From contig JAKLPS010000032.1 of the NCBI GenBank assembly GCA_022013695.1, forward strand, positions 41,385-105,384: a stretch of 64,000 nucleotides of DNA, read 5' to 3'. The translations under genes and the position numbers were made by a program. The notes below the pieces were generated by a model. That model worked only from the letters and a program-made list of their open reading frames with translations. It did no database searches and was not told the origin of the DNA. The DNA is from Weeksellaceae bacterium. Its GTDB lineage: Bacteria; Bacteroidota; Bacteroidia; Flavobacteriales; Weeksellaceae. Below are positions 49,770 to 61,500 of the stretch, piece by piece; positions within the stretch are counted from its first letter, which is position 1, and each line of letters opens with the position of its first letter.

Positions 49770-50519
49770 TTATTTTAATTTCTCAGCGAGAGACGTTCGC
49801 ATCTCGACGTGTGCCTTTTCTTTTAGCTCTTTCAATGGGTCTTCGGGCGAGAGAATATCATTAAAAAAAATATCAACTCGCCCAGGATAACCTTTTTTAT
49901 TATCAAAAGGAAACATCTCCTTCAATCCCACAAATGTATAGACGGCGATCGGAAAATGATGTTTGGTCGAAAGGATGAAAGCTCCATCCTTAAAATCGTC
50001 GAGGATCACGCTCGTATCATCTGGCACGCCGCCTTCGGGGAAAATGACCACGCTTTGGCCGTCCCGCATTCTCTCGGCACATCTTCTGTAAACCTCCGCG
50101 CGGCTTCTGGCACTTTTTCTATCGACCATCACGCAAACGCGCTTGTAAACCGTTCCGAAAATGGGAATTCTTTCCAACTCCTTTTTCCCGACATAGCAAA
50201 GCGGATGATTGGGGAAAAGGATGCACGGTAGCATCACATCCATCAGCGAAGTATGGTTGCTAATGATGACGTAAGCTTGATTTTTATCGATTTTTTGATT
50301 GGTTTTATTGATGAGCCTGTATCGGAAACCAGTTCCGTAGAAAATGCCCATTGCCCAAATACGGATGAAGAAGTAGCAGGTTTTATAATCCTTTTTGCGG
50401 ATAGAAAAGATATAGACGGGGAGAAAGAAGATAAGCGTCATCACCGTTGCAAGAATGAGCATCCAAAAGCGCCAGAGATAGACCAAGAAAACTTTCATCA
50501 CATTAATTATTGACTTCAA
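49770..50519 (-). CDS. 1-acyl-sn-glycerol-3-phosphate acyltransferase (PlsC-like), second
   Basis: A 249-aa membrane-bound acyltransferase: one or two N-terminal membrane segments (about 8-34), motif I NHTSLMDVM (NHx4D) and motif III FPEGGVPD with the standard glutamate. This is closer to canonical PlsC than the copy at 16844, whose motif III is FPQG. It likely makes phosphatidic acid. The GtrA gene is 10 bp upstream in the same direction. Confidence 0.9.
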   Translation of the reverse strand: MKSIINVMKVFLVYLWRFWMLILATVMTLIFFLPVYIFSIRKKDYKTCYFFIRIWAMGIFYGTGFRYRLINKTNQKIDKNQAYVIISNHTSLMDVMLPCILFPNHPLCYVGKKELERIPIFGTVYKRVCVMVDRKSARSRAEVYRRCAERMRDGQSVVIFPEGGVPDDTSVILDDFKDGAFILSTKHHFPIAVYTFVGLKEMFPFDNKKGYPGRVDIFFNDILSPEDPLKELKEKAHVEMRTSLAEKLK

Positions 50520-50529
50520 AAATAAGTTT

Positions 50530-50988
50530 TTATCCGTTAAAAATCACCTTTTTCTTAATAGAATAATTCAGAAGCGATACTATCACAATAGAGGTAATTT
50601 TGCTCATCATTTCCTGAGACAAAGTGTAGAGGCCCATATCAATCGAATCTCTGAAAACTAAGTGATAAAGAATCTGAAACAAAATTAAACCGATAACCGT
50701 CGAGAGGATAGAAATACAGATGAAATATGCAAATTCTCGCCGTTTAGAATATTTACCTCTTGCAAAAACAAACCAAATGCTGAGGAAATAATTGGTAATG
50801 ATGCCGCAGCCTGTAGAGAAAATATTGCTGAATGGATATTTGATGCCGTAGAAGCTATATTCTCCGGCAAAATGCCTTGGCAAGTACACGCTTAGGATTT
50901 TGAAACTCCCGATTTCTACAATAGCGCTCAGCCCACCAGCGACGATGAAATATAAAATTTGTTTGTGACGAAGGATTTGATGTCTCAT
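50530..50988 (-). CDS. GtrA family membrane protein
   Basis: A 152-aa protein with four membrane segments (about 13-29, 48-70, 84-104, 128-144), starting RHQILRHKQILYFIVAGGLSAIVEI as in GtrA proteins, which are linked to polyprenyl-linked sugar flipping or surface polysaccharide synthesis. The adjacent acyltransferase suggests an envelope-lipid role. The minus-strand TAAATTTG (50997-51004) is 8 nt before the ATG, so the leader is very short. Confidence 0.88.
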   Translation of the reverse strand: MRHQILRHKQILYFIVAGGLSAIVEIGSFKILSVYLPRHFAGEYSFYGIKYPFSNIFSTGCGIITNYFLSIWFVFARGKYSKRREFAYFICISILSTVIGLILFQILYHLVFRDSIDMGLYTLSQEMMSKITSIVIVSLLNYSIKKKVIFNG

Positions 50989-50996
50989 TTCGCTTG

Positions 50997-51004
50997 CAAA
51001 TTTA
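50997..51004 (-). promoter_or_regulatory. TANNTTTG box of the gtrA-acyltransferase operon
   Basis: TAAATTTG on the minus strand, 8 nt before the GtrA ATG at 50988. No -33 seen. Confidence 0.4.
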
Positions 51005-51251
51005 TACGAATTGTTAAAAGTTTTAAAATAATTGTTAAATAATTTTTTTATATCAAAAATATTTTTACTTTTATTAAGTATTAATGATTTGAAGAATTAG
51101 TTGAATAATTACTTGTTTTTTAACTGTAAAATTATCAAAACTCTAATATCCACCGATGTTTATCATGAATCCTGGCTCAGAAAACGAAGCTGGGACATTT
51201 TTTCATCATTTGTCAAGACACCACACACCACAAAAATATTATTACAAAACA

Positions 51252-51500
51252 ATGAAAAATTCTAACAGACCGTACAGAAAATTTCAGCCTCAGCAAAAGA
51301 AGATCGAGGAGCTGGAAAAGAGTAGTTCCAGGTTCAAAAGAATCTATTCGGAATACGAACTCATGTCCGATGAACTCTGGGATATGGAAAGCAACCAAAC
51401 CTCCGAAAGCATCCCCGACGATTTTATCAATGCCATCAAACTGCAGACTTCCTTCTTGGAAGATGAGATTCAAGATTGGCTCATCAAAGATCCGCAGTAA
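51252..51500 (+). CDS. Hypothetical protein, charged, 82 aa
   Basis: From ATG 51252 the frame encodes MKNSNRPYRKFQPQQKKIEE and continues with a coiled-coil-like LEKSSSRFKRIYSEYELMSDEL, ending in a strongly acidic, helical C-terminus. I do not recognise a family. An in-frame ATG at 51156 adds 32 residues that overlap a hairpin and look untranslated. The gene is 57 bp before the BadF-type kinase, same direction. Confidence 0.65.
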   Translation: MKNSNRPYRKFQPQQKKIEELEKSSSRFKRIYSEYELMSDELWDMESNQTSESIPDDFINAIKLQTSFLEDEIQDWLIKDPQ

Positions 51501-51557
51501 CCAAAATAGAGAGAATCTTCCCAAAAAATATTACATTAGCATTCTAAAACAGATTAT

Positions 51558-52418
51558 ATGATTGCTATTGTTGACGGAGGATCTACAAAATGCGACTGGG
51601 TTATCCTAGAAAATGATGGTACAGCAGTACTGAAGACCGAAACCATTGGTTTCAATCCAAATATCATTAAGGCCGAATTAATTGCGCCAGAATTAGAAAG
51701 TAATCAGGCACTTTCCAAATTCCACCACTACATCGAAAACATATTTTTCTACGGCTCTGGCTGCGGAACTTCCGAAAACAGATTGATCGTAGAACGGGAG
51801 ATGCAAAAGGTCTTTACCACAGCACAAATCTACGTGAAGGAAGATCTATTGGCAGCGGCTTATGCCGCCTACAGAGGCGTCCCTGCTATCGTCTGCATTC
51901 TAGGCACAGGTTCCAATGCTTGCTACTTCGATGGGCAAAATGTAAAGACCGAGTTGCCATCCTTGGGGTTTCTAATCGGCGACGAGGGCAGCGGAAGCGC
52001 GCTTGGCAAGCAGCTTGTACGCCATTATTTTATGAAAAAACTGCCTCCGGATCTTCACGAGCAGTTTACCGAGATTTATCAGCTCAATATCGATGATCTG
52101 CTCAAAAATATGTATCACAATCCGCGGGCAAATGCTTATATGGCAGATTTCACCCGCTTCATTGTGGACAGAAAGACACATCCTTATTTTCAGAATTTCA
52201 TCTACAAAGAACTCAAGAATTTCCTTGAGTTTCAGGTGATGCCGTACGAGGAATGCCGCGAGGCTGAGGTCAATTTTATTGGCTCGATTGCATATTTCTT
52301 CGAAGACACCCTTCGTGCGGCAGCCTCAGATTTTCATTTCAAAATCGGCACCGTTGTGCAGAGACCAATCGAAAGCCTGGTGAATTATCACCGCGAGTAT
52401 ATCATTCCAAAACTTTAA
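51558..52418 (+). CDS. BadF/BadG/BcrA/BcrD-type ATPase (N-acetylglucosamine kinase-like)
   Basis: A 286-aa member of the ASKHA superfamily: phosphate 1 motif MIAIVDGGSTKCDWVIL, FYGSGCGTSEN, and adenosine-region sequence VCILGTGSNACYFDG and GDEGSGSALG. In Flavobacteriia these are annotated as N-acetylglucosamine kinases or BadF-type ATPases. It could salvage amino sugars from cell-wall turnover. It lies 57 bp after the small hypothetical gene. Confidence 0.85.
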   Translation: MIAIVDGGSTKCDWVILENDGTAVLKTETIGFNPNIIKAELIAPELESNQALSKFHHYIENIFFYGSGCGTSENRLIVEREMQKVFTTAQIYVKEDLLAAAYAAYRGVPAIVCILGTGSNACYFDGQNVKTELPSLGFLIGDEGSGSALGKQLVRHYFMKKLPPDLHEQFTEIYQLNIDDLLKNMYHNPRANAYMADFTRFIVDRKTHPYFQNFIYKELKNFLEFQVMPYEECREAEVNFIGSIAYFFEDTLRAAASDFHFKIGTVVQRPIESLVNYHREYIIPKL

Positions 52419-52512
52419 CTTTGTTGAATAATTGGGGGTTTCTCCTTATTTTCCGAAGTCTTGAACCTCGATTTTTGTTAAATTAAAGAGCTTATAGAAA
52501 AGTAAAAACCCA

Positions 52513-52543
52513 GTGAATCATCGTAATTCTCGAATTGATTCAC
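52513..52543 (+). promoter_or_regulatory. Perfect inverted repeat in the maeB leader
   Basis: GTGAATCA (52513-52520) and TGATTCAC (52536-52543) form perfect 8-bp arms around 15 nt, ending 17 bp before the maeB ATG. A regulator site or mRNA hairpin; see findings. Confidence 0.5.
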
Positions 52544-52560
52544 GCAAAAAGAAATTTAAA

Positions 52561-54843
52561 ATGTCAAAAAATTCAAGAGATCAGATCGCGTTCGATAAAG
52601 CCGCTTTAGATTATCACAGTCAGGAACCGAAAGGCAAAATCGAGGTCATTCCATCCAAACCGCATTCCTCCCAGCGAGATCTTTCTCTGGCGTATTCTCC
52701 TGGCGTTGCGGTGCCTTGCATGGCAATCCACGACGATCCTAAAAAAGTGTACGACTACACATCCAAAGGAAATCTGGTGGCCGTAATCTCCAACGGAACC
52801 GCTGTTTTGGGTTTGGGAGATATCGGTCCCGAAGCCTCCAAACCCGTGATGGAAGGCAAAGGTTTGCTCTTCAAAATATTTGCGGGCATCAATGTTTTTG
52901 ATATCGAAATCAACGAGAAAGATCCGGATAAATTCATCGAGACCGTTAAAGCAATTGCACCAACATTTGGTGGGATCAATCTGGAAGACATCAAAGCACC
53001 AGAAGCCTTTTACATAGAACAAAGGTTGAAGGAGGAATTGGATATTCCGTTGATGCACGATGATCAGCACGGTACCGCCATTATCTCTGCGGCTGCTTTG
53101 ATCAACGCTTTGGAGATTGCCGGCAAAAAAATCGGGGAAGTGAAGATGGTGATCAACGGCGCCGGCGCAGCTGCAGTGGCCTGTGGAAAATTATATATTT
53201 CGTTGGGGCTTGACAAAAATAATATTTTGATGTGCGATAGCAAAGGCGTCATCCATCACAGAAGAGAAAACCTGACTCCGGAAAAGTTAAATTTTGTAGC
53301 GCAAACTGATAAAGAAACTTTAGAAGAAGCCTTAAAAGGCGCCGATGTTTTCATCGGTTTGTCCAAAGGAAATGTGATGACCGCCGAGATGCTGCTTTCG
53401 ATGGCAGAAGATCCGATCGTCTTTGCATTGGCCAATCCGGATCCCGAGATTAGCTATGACCTCGCGATCGCTACCCGACCGGATGTGATGATGGCAACCG
53501 GAAGAAGCGATTTTCCCAACCAAGTGAATAATGTTTTGGGATTCCCGTATATTTTCCGCGGCGCACTGGACGTTCAGGCCAAAGGGATCAACGAAGCCAT
53601 GAAACTTGCCGCCGTAAAAGCATTAGCAGAACTGGCAAAAGAGCCCGTTCCGGAAATGGTAAAGTTGGCGTATAATGTTACAAATATGAGCTTTGGGAAA
53701 GACTATTTCATCCCAAAACCCTTCGATAACCGATTGATCACCAAAGTATCCATTGCCGTGGCAAAAGCAGCGATGGACAGCGGAATTGCAGGGAAACCCA
53801 TTGAAGATTTCGAGGCTTACGAAACTCAGCTTCTGGACCGGATGGGACGGGACGAAAAGCTGGTTCGGATGATGCAAAATCGCGCCAAAGCCAACCCAAA
53901 AAGAGTGACGCTCGGAAACGGAGAAGAATATAACATTCTGAAAGCATCGCAAATCCTGCAAGAGGAAGGAATTGCCTATCCAAGCCTTTTGGGAAGTAAA
54001 AAACTCATCAAGGAACGAATGGCGGAGTTTGGGATGGATCTCGATATTCCCATTATCGATCCCAATGATGACGAGCAAAAAGAAACACGGAAAAAATACC
54101 GCGAAACACTTTGGGACAAAAGAAACCGAAAAGGGGTCAACGAGTACAAAGCAAAACAATACGTCCGCCAGCGTGACTACTTCGGACCTTTGATGCTGGA
54201 ACACGGCGATACAGACGCTTTGATTGTTGGATTTTCCAAAAGTTATTCCTCTATTTTGAAACCTATTTTGGAAATCATCGCCAAAAAACCAGGTGTCAAC
54301 AAAGTGGCCGCAATGATGATGATCCTGACGGAGAAAAAACCGCTTTTCTTCGCAGATACCTCTATTAACAAAAATCCTTCTGTAGAAGATCTGGTTGATA
54401 TTGCAAAAATGGCCGAAATAACGGTGAAATCTTTCGCCATCGAGCCACGGATTGCGATGTTGGGTTATGAAAATTTCTCTGGAAAAGCAGATTCTTCCAA
54501 AAAAGTGGCAGAAGCGGTTAAAATCCTTCATGCCAAATATCCAAAAATGGTGGTTGATGGCGAGATTCAGCCTGATTTTGCTCTGAATAGCGATCACTTG
54601 GCAGATTATCCATTCTCGAAACTGGGAACCAATCCAGCCAATGTTTTGGTATTTCCCAATCTGGAAAGTGCCAATTTGTCTTACAAAATAATCCGTGGGA
54701 TGAAGGCGGCGCAGACTATTGGCCCCATCTTAATGGGACTGGATCAGCCGGTTCACGTTCTTCAAATGAGATCCAGCGTAGATGAAATCGTCAATCTGGC
54801 GACAATCGCTGTTTTGGATGCACAGACGAAGGATAAAAAGTAG
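52561..54843 (+). CDS. maeB: NADP-dependent malic enzyme fused to phosphotransacetylase-like domain
   Basis: A 760-aa MaeB-type protein that oxidatively decarboxylates malate to pyruvate with NADP. The N-terminal malic-enzyme part (about 1-430) has [25 protein letters not shown] and [15 protein letters not shown]; the C-terminal part (about 440-760) is a phosphotransacetylase-like domain that often regulates MaeB through acetyl-CoA. The start is set at ATG 52561 because the 16 codons from the GTG at 52513 lie across a hairpin and are not family sequence. A terminator follows. Confidence 0.95.
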   Translation: MSKNSRDQIAFDKAALDYHSQEPKGKIEVIPSKPHSSQRDLSLAYSPGVAVPCMAIHDDPKKVYDYTSKGNLVAVISNGTAVLGLGDIGPEASKPVMEGKGLLFKIFAGINVFDIEINEKDPDKFIETVKAIAPTFGGINLEDIKAPEAFYIEQRLKEELDIPLMHDDQHGTAIISAAALINALEIAGKKIGEVKMVINGAGAAAVACGKLYISLGLDKNNILMCDSKGVIHHRRENLTPEKLNFVAQTDKETLEEALKGADVFIGLSKGNVMTAEMLLSMAEDPIVFALANPDPEISYDLAIATRPDVMMATGRSDFPNQVNNVLGFPYIFRGALDVQAKGINEAMKLAAVKALAELAKEPVPEMVKLAYNVTNMSFGKDYFIPKPFDNRLITKVSIAVAKAAMDSGIAGKPIEDFEAYETQLLDRMGRDEKLVRMMQNRAKANPKRVTLGNGEEYNILKASQILQEEGIAYPSLLGSKKLIKERMAEFGMDLDIPIIDPNDDEQKETRKKYRETLWDKRNRKGVNEYKAKQYVRQRDYFGPLMLEHGDTDALIVGFSKSYSSILKPILEIIAKKPGVNKVAAMMMILTEKKPLFFADTSINKNPSVEDLVDIAKMAEITVKSFAIEPRIAMLGYENFSGKADSSKKVAEAVKILHAKYPKMVVDGEIQPDFALNSDHLADYPFSKLGTNPANVLVFPNLESANLSYKIIRGMKAAQTIGPILMGLDQPVHVLQMRSSVDEIVNLATIAVLDAQTKDKK

Positions 54844-54867
54844 TTTCGGTTCATTATAAAATAGATA

Positions 54868-54902
54868 AAAAGCCATTTTAGTTATTAAGATGGCTTTTTT
54901 CA
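54868..54902 (+). terminator. Intrinsic terminator after maeB
   Basis: AAAAGCCAT (54868-54876) with ATGGCTTTT (54890-54898), extended inside by TTTA/TAAG, then T-run. Confidence 0.85.
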
Positions 54903-54946
54903 TTAAGTTAATTTCTATCTTCGCAAAATCCTAATTTTTTGATTTA

Positions 54947-55531
54947 ATGATTTATTCTTTAAGAGGTTTGGTCCAGGAGCTTACGCCAACATTTGCCGTT
55001 GTTGAGGTCAATGGAATCGGATATTATGTCAGTCTCAGTTTGCAAACGTCTGCGCATCTGAAGCTGCATTCCGAGGTATTTCTCTATATTCAGCAGATTA
55101 TCAGAGAGGATGCTCATCTGCTTTTCGGATTTTTTAGCAAGGAAGAAAAAGAGATGTTCAATCTGTTAATAAGTGTTAACGGCGTGGGACCTGTCTCCGC
55201 ATTAATATTACTGTCTTCGCTCAGTTTGTCCGATGCTGCCAACGCGATCTTATCTAAGAACAGTGGACTCATCCAAAAAGTGAAAGGAATTGGCATTAAA
55301 ACGGCGGAGCGGATTATCATCGATTTGCGTGATAAGGTAGGAGGATTCAGCATTTCCGAAGAAAAACTTTCTAATTTTGTGAACAATAAAATCAAGAACG
55401 AGGCGTTATCTGCTTTAGAAGTTTTGGGGATTTCACGCAAAGTGACGGAGAAGATTGCCGATAGAATTTTGAAGCAGAATCCTGAAGTTTCTATAGAAGA
55501 TTTAGTCAAAGAGATTTTAAAAAACATTTAA
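54947..55531 (+). CDS. ruvA: Holliday junction branch migration protein RuvA
   Basis: A 194-aa protein that binds four-way junctions as a tetramer with RuvB. Domain I is at 1-64 (MIYSLRGLVQELTPTFAVVE), domain II has two helix-hairpin-helix motifs (LLISVNGVGPVSALILL and VKGIGIKTAERIIIDL) and domain III is the C-terminal helical end (ALSALEVLGISRKVTEKIADR). Neither ruvB nor ruvC is adjacent. It is 43 bp from sprA with a hairpin in between. TATCTTCG near 54917 is a possible weak -7 element. Confidence 0.95.
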   Translation: MIYSLRGLVQELTPTFAVVEVNGIGYYVSLSLQTSAHLKLHSEVFLYIQQIIREDAHLLFGFFSKEEKEMFNLLISVNGVGPVSALILLSSLSLSDAANAILSKNSGLIQKVKGIGIKTAERIIIDLRDKVGGFSISEEKLSNFVNNKIKNEALSALEVLGISRKVTEKIADRILKQNPEVSIEDLVKEILKNI

Positions 55532-55534
55532 CAT

Positions 55535-55560
55535 TTGATGAAGTTTGTTCATCAATTTTC
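55535..55560 (+). terminator. Hairpin with short T-run between ruvA and sprA
   Basis: TTGATGAA (55535-55542), loop GTTTG, TTCATCAA (55548-55555), a perfect 8-bp stem, followed by TTTTCTT. It begins 3 nt after the ruvA stop and ends 15 nt before the sprA GTG, so it may act as a partial terminator or attenuator. Confidence 0.55.
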
Positions 55561-55574
55561 TTAAAAAAATATAA

Positions 55575-58500
55575 GTGAAGAAAAACATTTACCTTTATAA
55601 ATTAACCCTCCTTCTTTTACTTTTTGTAGGTTTTACCAATGTTTTTGCCCAAGAAAAACCTTCTGACACTTTGATAAGTGTCAGGAAAGATTTCAGTCTG
55701 GCTGATCCGATTCGCTATGATGCGTTTTATAATATCGGAACCGGGATGTATTATCTTTACCCAAAGATTGGCAACACCGTGGTTGGAGCGCCGATTGCGA
55801 TGACGTTCGAAGAATACAAAAACTACACCATGCAGAATAATCTTCGTTCTTATTACGAAGAAAAATCACTTCTGAATGATCTCGCCCGCAGAAAAGACCA
55901 GACGGATGCCAAGAAAAAAGGACTCATTCCGTCCATCACCATCAAGAACAAAATGTTCGAGAACATTTTTGGCAGCAACAAAATAGAGTTGATTCCGCAA
56001 GGTTTTGCCTCATTTGATTTGGGCGGCTTATACCAAAAGATAGACAACCCGCTAATTCTTCCTCAAAACAGAACCAGCTTTGCCATCAATATTCAACAGA
56101 GGATTCAACTCGGAATTACGGGAAAGGTGGGAGACAATCTTCAGCTGAAAGCCAACTACGACACTCAAAGTGGTTTTGCCTTTGAAAATAGGCTCAATAT
56201 GGTCTGGCAGGCTAAAGGATCTTGGAAAGATCTGCAATCCAAAGGGCTGAACGAAAAAGGACAGGATCCGGAGGATAAAATCATCAAAAGGGTAGAAGTA
56301 GGGAACATCAGTATGCCGCTTTCTACAAGTTTGATCCGCGGCTCACAATCATTATTTGGTCTTAAAACAGAATTCCAGATGGGTAAAACTACTGGAACTT
56401 TGGTGTTTTCGCAACAGCAGGGTGAAGCTAAAACCATTGTGGCACAAGGTGGCGGAACGATGAGCAGCTTCAAAGTCAATGCTTTTGATTATGAAGACAA
56501 TCAGCATTACTATTTGGGACATTACTTTCTTGATAATTACGATTCATCATTAGCCAACTATCCTTTGATCAATTCCAGGATCAACATTACAAGGATGGAG
56601 GTTTGGGTTCTAGATCAGGGTGGTGCCAATCTGGAAACTCAGAAACCGATCGTCGGAATCCGAGATTTGGGAGATCAGCAAGGCGTAACGCCCAGCAATA
56701 GCAATAATAATTTGTACGCTCAAATTGTCTCCACATTAGGGACAACCAGAGACATCAATACAGCTTATAGTACTTTGGCGGGCAAGTCTTTTCCCAATTC
56801 TCAAGGCACCTTGGAGCCTTATACCTCTGGAGAGCAGTACATCACCAACACAAAAGCTAGGAAATTAAACACATCCGAGTACAAATTCAATTCTCAGTTG
56901 GGTTATATGTCATTAAATCAAAGATTGAATGATAACCAATTTTTAGCAGTATCCTATTCTTATACCATCAACGGATCTAGCACAGTGTACAAAGTGGGTG
57001 AGTTTTCGGAGGAAAATCCTGTCCTCATTACCAAGCTTTTGAAATCCAATATTGCCGTGAAGCCAACTTCTCCAATGTGGGATTTGATGATGAAGAATAT
57101 CTATTCTCTTAATTCTAATCAACTTCAGGCTGAAGATTTCTTGTTGAATGTTAATTTCCGAGATCCCAATTCCGGAGGTAAGGTGAATTACCTGCCAGGA
57201 GCTCAATATATCAATGGCATACCGAGCGATACCAATCTACTAAGATTGCTCAACTGGGATAGGCTGAATATTAATAACGATTTACAGCAAAACGCTCAAG
57301 GCGTTTATGGCGATGGTATTTTTGACTTTGTAAACGGAATTACCGTACAGGCAGAAAACGGGAAAATCGTTTTTACAAAAGCAGAACCATTTGGGAAATA
57401 TCTTGAGAGTATATTGACCAATCAGGATAAAACGCCGTACGTTTTCAGTGACTTATATAGCAAGCAAAAGGCGCAAGCTCAGGAAAGCTCTCTCGCGCAG
57501 CGCTACACCATCGAAGGCCGATATAAAGGCAGCCAAGGCCAGGGAATTTCTCTGGGCGCCATCAACGTTCCGCAGGGTTCTGTAAGAGTGACGGCAAACG
57601 GCGCACAGCTGGTAGAAGGCGTCGATTACACCGTCGATTATATGCTCGGAACCGTTAATATCATTAATGAAACCGTGAAGCAATCGGGGCAGGCAATCAA
57701 TATTTCATTAGAAAATCAATTAACATTCAATACGCAGAGAAAAAGCTTCTGGGGATTGAATCTTGAGAGAAAATTCAGTGACCATTTGACCGTTGGCGCA
57801 ACGGTGGTCAACTATTCCGAAAGACCGCTGACTCAAAAAGTGAATTATGGGCAAGAAGCCGTCAACAATATGATGGCCGGCTTCAATATGATGTACAATA
57901 ATGAGCTGCCATTCCTGACAAGACTGACGGATAAAATCCCCTTCGTCAATACAGAAGCGCCATCTAATTTGAACTTCAAAGCAGAAGGCGCCTATCTCAT
58001 TCCGGGACAAAGCAAAGGAATCAATGATCAATCTTATATTGATGATTTCGAACAAACCACTTCCAAAATTTCTTTAAAGGAGCCTGCCATGTGGAGCCTC
58101 GCCTCCCGCCCAGAAAAAAATCTGAATGATGTGGTTTTTCCCCAATCCGTTACCAACAACAATCTGAGCAGCGGCAACGGCCGAGGCCTGCTCTCTTGGT
58201 ACACCATTGACCCGAGATTTTACGGAGTTGGCGGAAAAGCACCCAACGGAATCAATGCGGCAGCGCTTTCCAATTTCGCTTCCAGACGGGTTCAGATGAA
58301 GGAACTTTACAACAACAGAGATTACGTTGCGGGAGAGCAGACCATTCTCAACACCTTCGACATTACTTATTATCCCGAGCAAAGAGGACCATACAATGTG
58401 AACCCGCTTACCGAAACAGTTTCTCAACGATGGGCAGGCCTTATGAGACCAATCTCTGTCACCAACTTCGTAACCTCGAATATAGATTATGTAGAGTTCT

Positions 58501-61500
58501 GGTTACAGGATCCGCACGCCGACGGCAACACATTGGGTGCCGATCCTAAGCTTTTGCTGCAATTAGGAAACGTTTCCGAAGATGTGCTGAAGGATGGCAA
58601 ACTGCAGTACGAAAATGGTTTGCCAACTGCCACCACACCGACTAATACCTCGACGACCAATTGGGGAACGCAGCCCAACCAATTCCCGATTCTATATGCA
58701 TTTTCTACAGAAGGCGACGAAAGAACACAGCAGGATTTGGGCTATGACGGACTTAGCGGAACTCAAGAACAAACCAAATTTGCAGTTAATTTTGCAAATC
58801 CTGTTACCAATGAGTTGGATCCTGCTTCCGATAACTTTGTTTTTTACCTATCCGATCAGTTTCAGGGTGATCTTGCATCCTCTTTGACAGAGCGTTACAG
58901 ATATTTCCGTGGTCCGGAAGGAAACTCCGCTGCCAACACTTTGGAAGTGGCCACTCAGACGCCAGATGCGGAAGATGTGAACAGAGATTACAATCTGGAT
59001 CAAACAGAAAATTACAACCAATATACGATCGATCTTTCTCCTGCCAGTTTGACTTTGGGGCAAAACAAAATTGTAGATGTGAAAGAAGTAGATGTCAAAT
59101 TTGAGAATGGGCAATCTAAGAAAGTAAAATGGTACCTTTTCCGAATTCCGGTTGCAGCCTACGATGACAATACCGTGGTTGACGGCTCCGATGTGTCTGT
59201 TCTTAATAATGTAAGATTCGCTAGATTACTGATGAAGGGTTTCGAAAAAACCTCGACTCTTAGATTTGGATCTTTTGATCTCGTGAGATCAGATTGGAGG
59301 AAATATTCCAATAAAATCTACAGTGCTTCCGTGAGCAATCAAGATGAAGGAAATAGCGCGCCCGTCACTCAAAATTCAAATTTCGATCTCGGAAGTGTCA
59401 ATCTTGAAGAGAACGCTTTGGGAACGCCGCCTTATGTTCTGCCTCCGGGAATCGACAGACAGGTTTTGAGCGGAAATGCAGGTGCACAAAGACAAAATGA
59501 ATCTTCATTGTACATGAAGGTTGACAAATTGAAAAATGAATCTAGAGGCGTCTTCAAAAATACAAGCTTGGATATGCGCCGCTACAAAAAATTAGCCCTA
59601 TTTGTGCATGCAGAAGATGTGTCTCCTACTTCTAATAACAGCAACGCCTTAAATAAAGATGCAAAATTCTTTATCCGTTTTGGGAGCGATGCCACCGACA
59701 ATTATTACGAATATGAATCGTCTTTGACAATGACAGCCAAGAATGCGACGTCGCCGTTGGATATCTGGCCAGATGCCAACAATGTTGATCTGGAATTAGA
59801 TAATTTCGTGAACGCAAAACTAAAACGTGACGAATTACTGCGAGCTGGTACTGGAAATATAGATGACAGATATTCTTATCAAGAATATGGAGATGAAAAT
59901 AAAAAAATCTATGTCAAAGGCCGTCCAAGTATTGGAAATGTGACGACGATGATGATCGGTGTGCGCAGCCAGAACGACAATGGTGAAGGCAAAAGCCTTA
60001 TCTTGTGGGTCAACGAGATTCGCCTTTCTGAAATCGAAAACAAAGGAGGATATGCAGGGAACGCAAGTTTAAATTTCAACCTGGGAGATTTTGCTATGGT
60101 CAATGCCAATGCTTCTTATGCTTCGGTCGGTTTTGGAGCGATTGATCAAAAGCCTTCGGAAAGATCTCAGGACGAGAATTCTGCTTTCAGCATCAACACA
60201 ACGGTGAATGTGGACAAGTTCTTGCCGGAAAAAATCGGAATGAAAATACCTGTGAATTATTCCTACACTCAAACAATGACCAATCCGAAGTATAATCCTT
60301 TGGACAACGATGTGGAACTGAGCAAAGCTCCAAACGAAGCAGAACTCAAAAAAGTGGTAAGCACCTATACGCAGCAGCGAAGCATCGGCGTGGTGAATAT
60401 GAGAAAGGAGAGAATGAATCCGAATAAAAAACCGAAATTCTACGATGTAGAAAACTTAAATGTTACCGCCATTTACAACGACGACTTTTATCGAGATGTG
60501 TACACCAAGAGGAATTACAAACAGTATCTGAACGGCTACATAGAGTACAATTATACCTTCAAACCGTATGTGCTGAAGCCATTCAACAAGATGGTAAGTG
60601 ACACGGCCAAGTCTTATAAGTATCTGAGATGGATTAAGGAGTTTAACTTCAATCCAGTTCCTACGAGACTATCTTTCAGAACTATTCTGGATAGAAATTA
60701 TAATGAATTAGAATATAGAAACGTGGATGCCTTGCTTTCTGGCAATGCCGGTGCAGATTTTGATGTCATCAGGAACAGGAATTTCTTCTTCGGATGGCAA
60801 TACAGCTTAGGGTTCAATTTTACCAAATCTTTGAAGTTGGAAATCAATTCGGAAACAAAAACTTTGAATGATCAGGTGGATGTCAATTCTATGAATAACA
60901 GGTCGATTTTCACCAATGTCTTCAGAGCCGGCCGCCCTGTTTTGTACAACCACAGAGCACAGCTGAACTATAGATTGCCGTTTGAATATTTCCCATACTT
61001 GGATTTCATCAATGCAGAATTCAGCTATCAGTTTCAGTATAATTGGAGTGCAAGATCAACGGCCACAAGGAACGTTGTTTTTCAAGACCAAGTAGAGAAT
61101 CTTGGGAATATTTCGCAGAATACCAACACAATCCTTGCCACATCAACTATTGATATTCCTCGATTCTTTGGTAAGTTTGATTATTTCAAAAAGATTAATG
61201 ACAAAATGCAGAAGCGCCGGCAAGAGATAGATTCGCTTAATAACGTGTACAACACCGCATTTACAAAGAAAAACAGCAGATTCAAGTTCAAAACTTATAA
61301 ATTCAAGAATAAGCTCACGCCGCTTCAGGCTGTAGCCTATGCTTTGACCTCTTTCAAGCAGTTGGACTTCAATTACTCGGAAAACAATGGAATTATGTTG
61401 CCCGGACTTCTATCGGCGCCTAATTTCTATGGCTATGGGCAAACGCTTGGCGGGCCAACGATTGGATTCTTGCTGGGATCGCAGGCCGATATCAGGAGAA

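Noticed and set aside
51169..51180. ATCCTGGCTCAG, identical to part of the conserved 16S rRNA 5' end
   Set aside because: The flanks do not match 16S (it continues AAAACGAAGC, not the rRNA sequence), and the stretch is part of a hairpin; a chance 12-base match.
53623..54597. Long open frame antisense to maeB (324 codons)
   Set aside because: Shadow of the phosphotransacetylase-like domain; rich in F, H and R and without recognisable domain.
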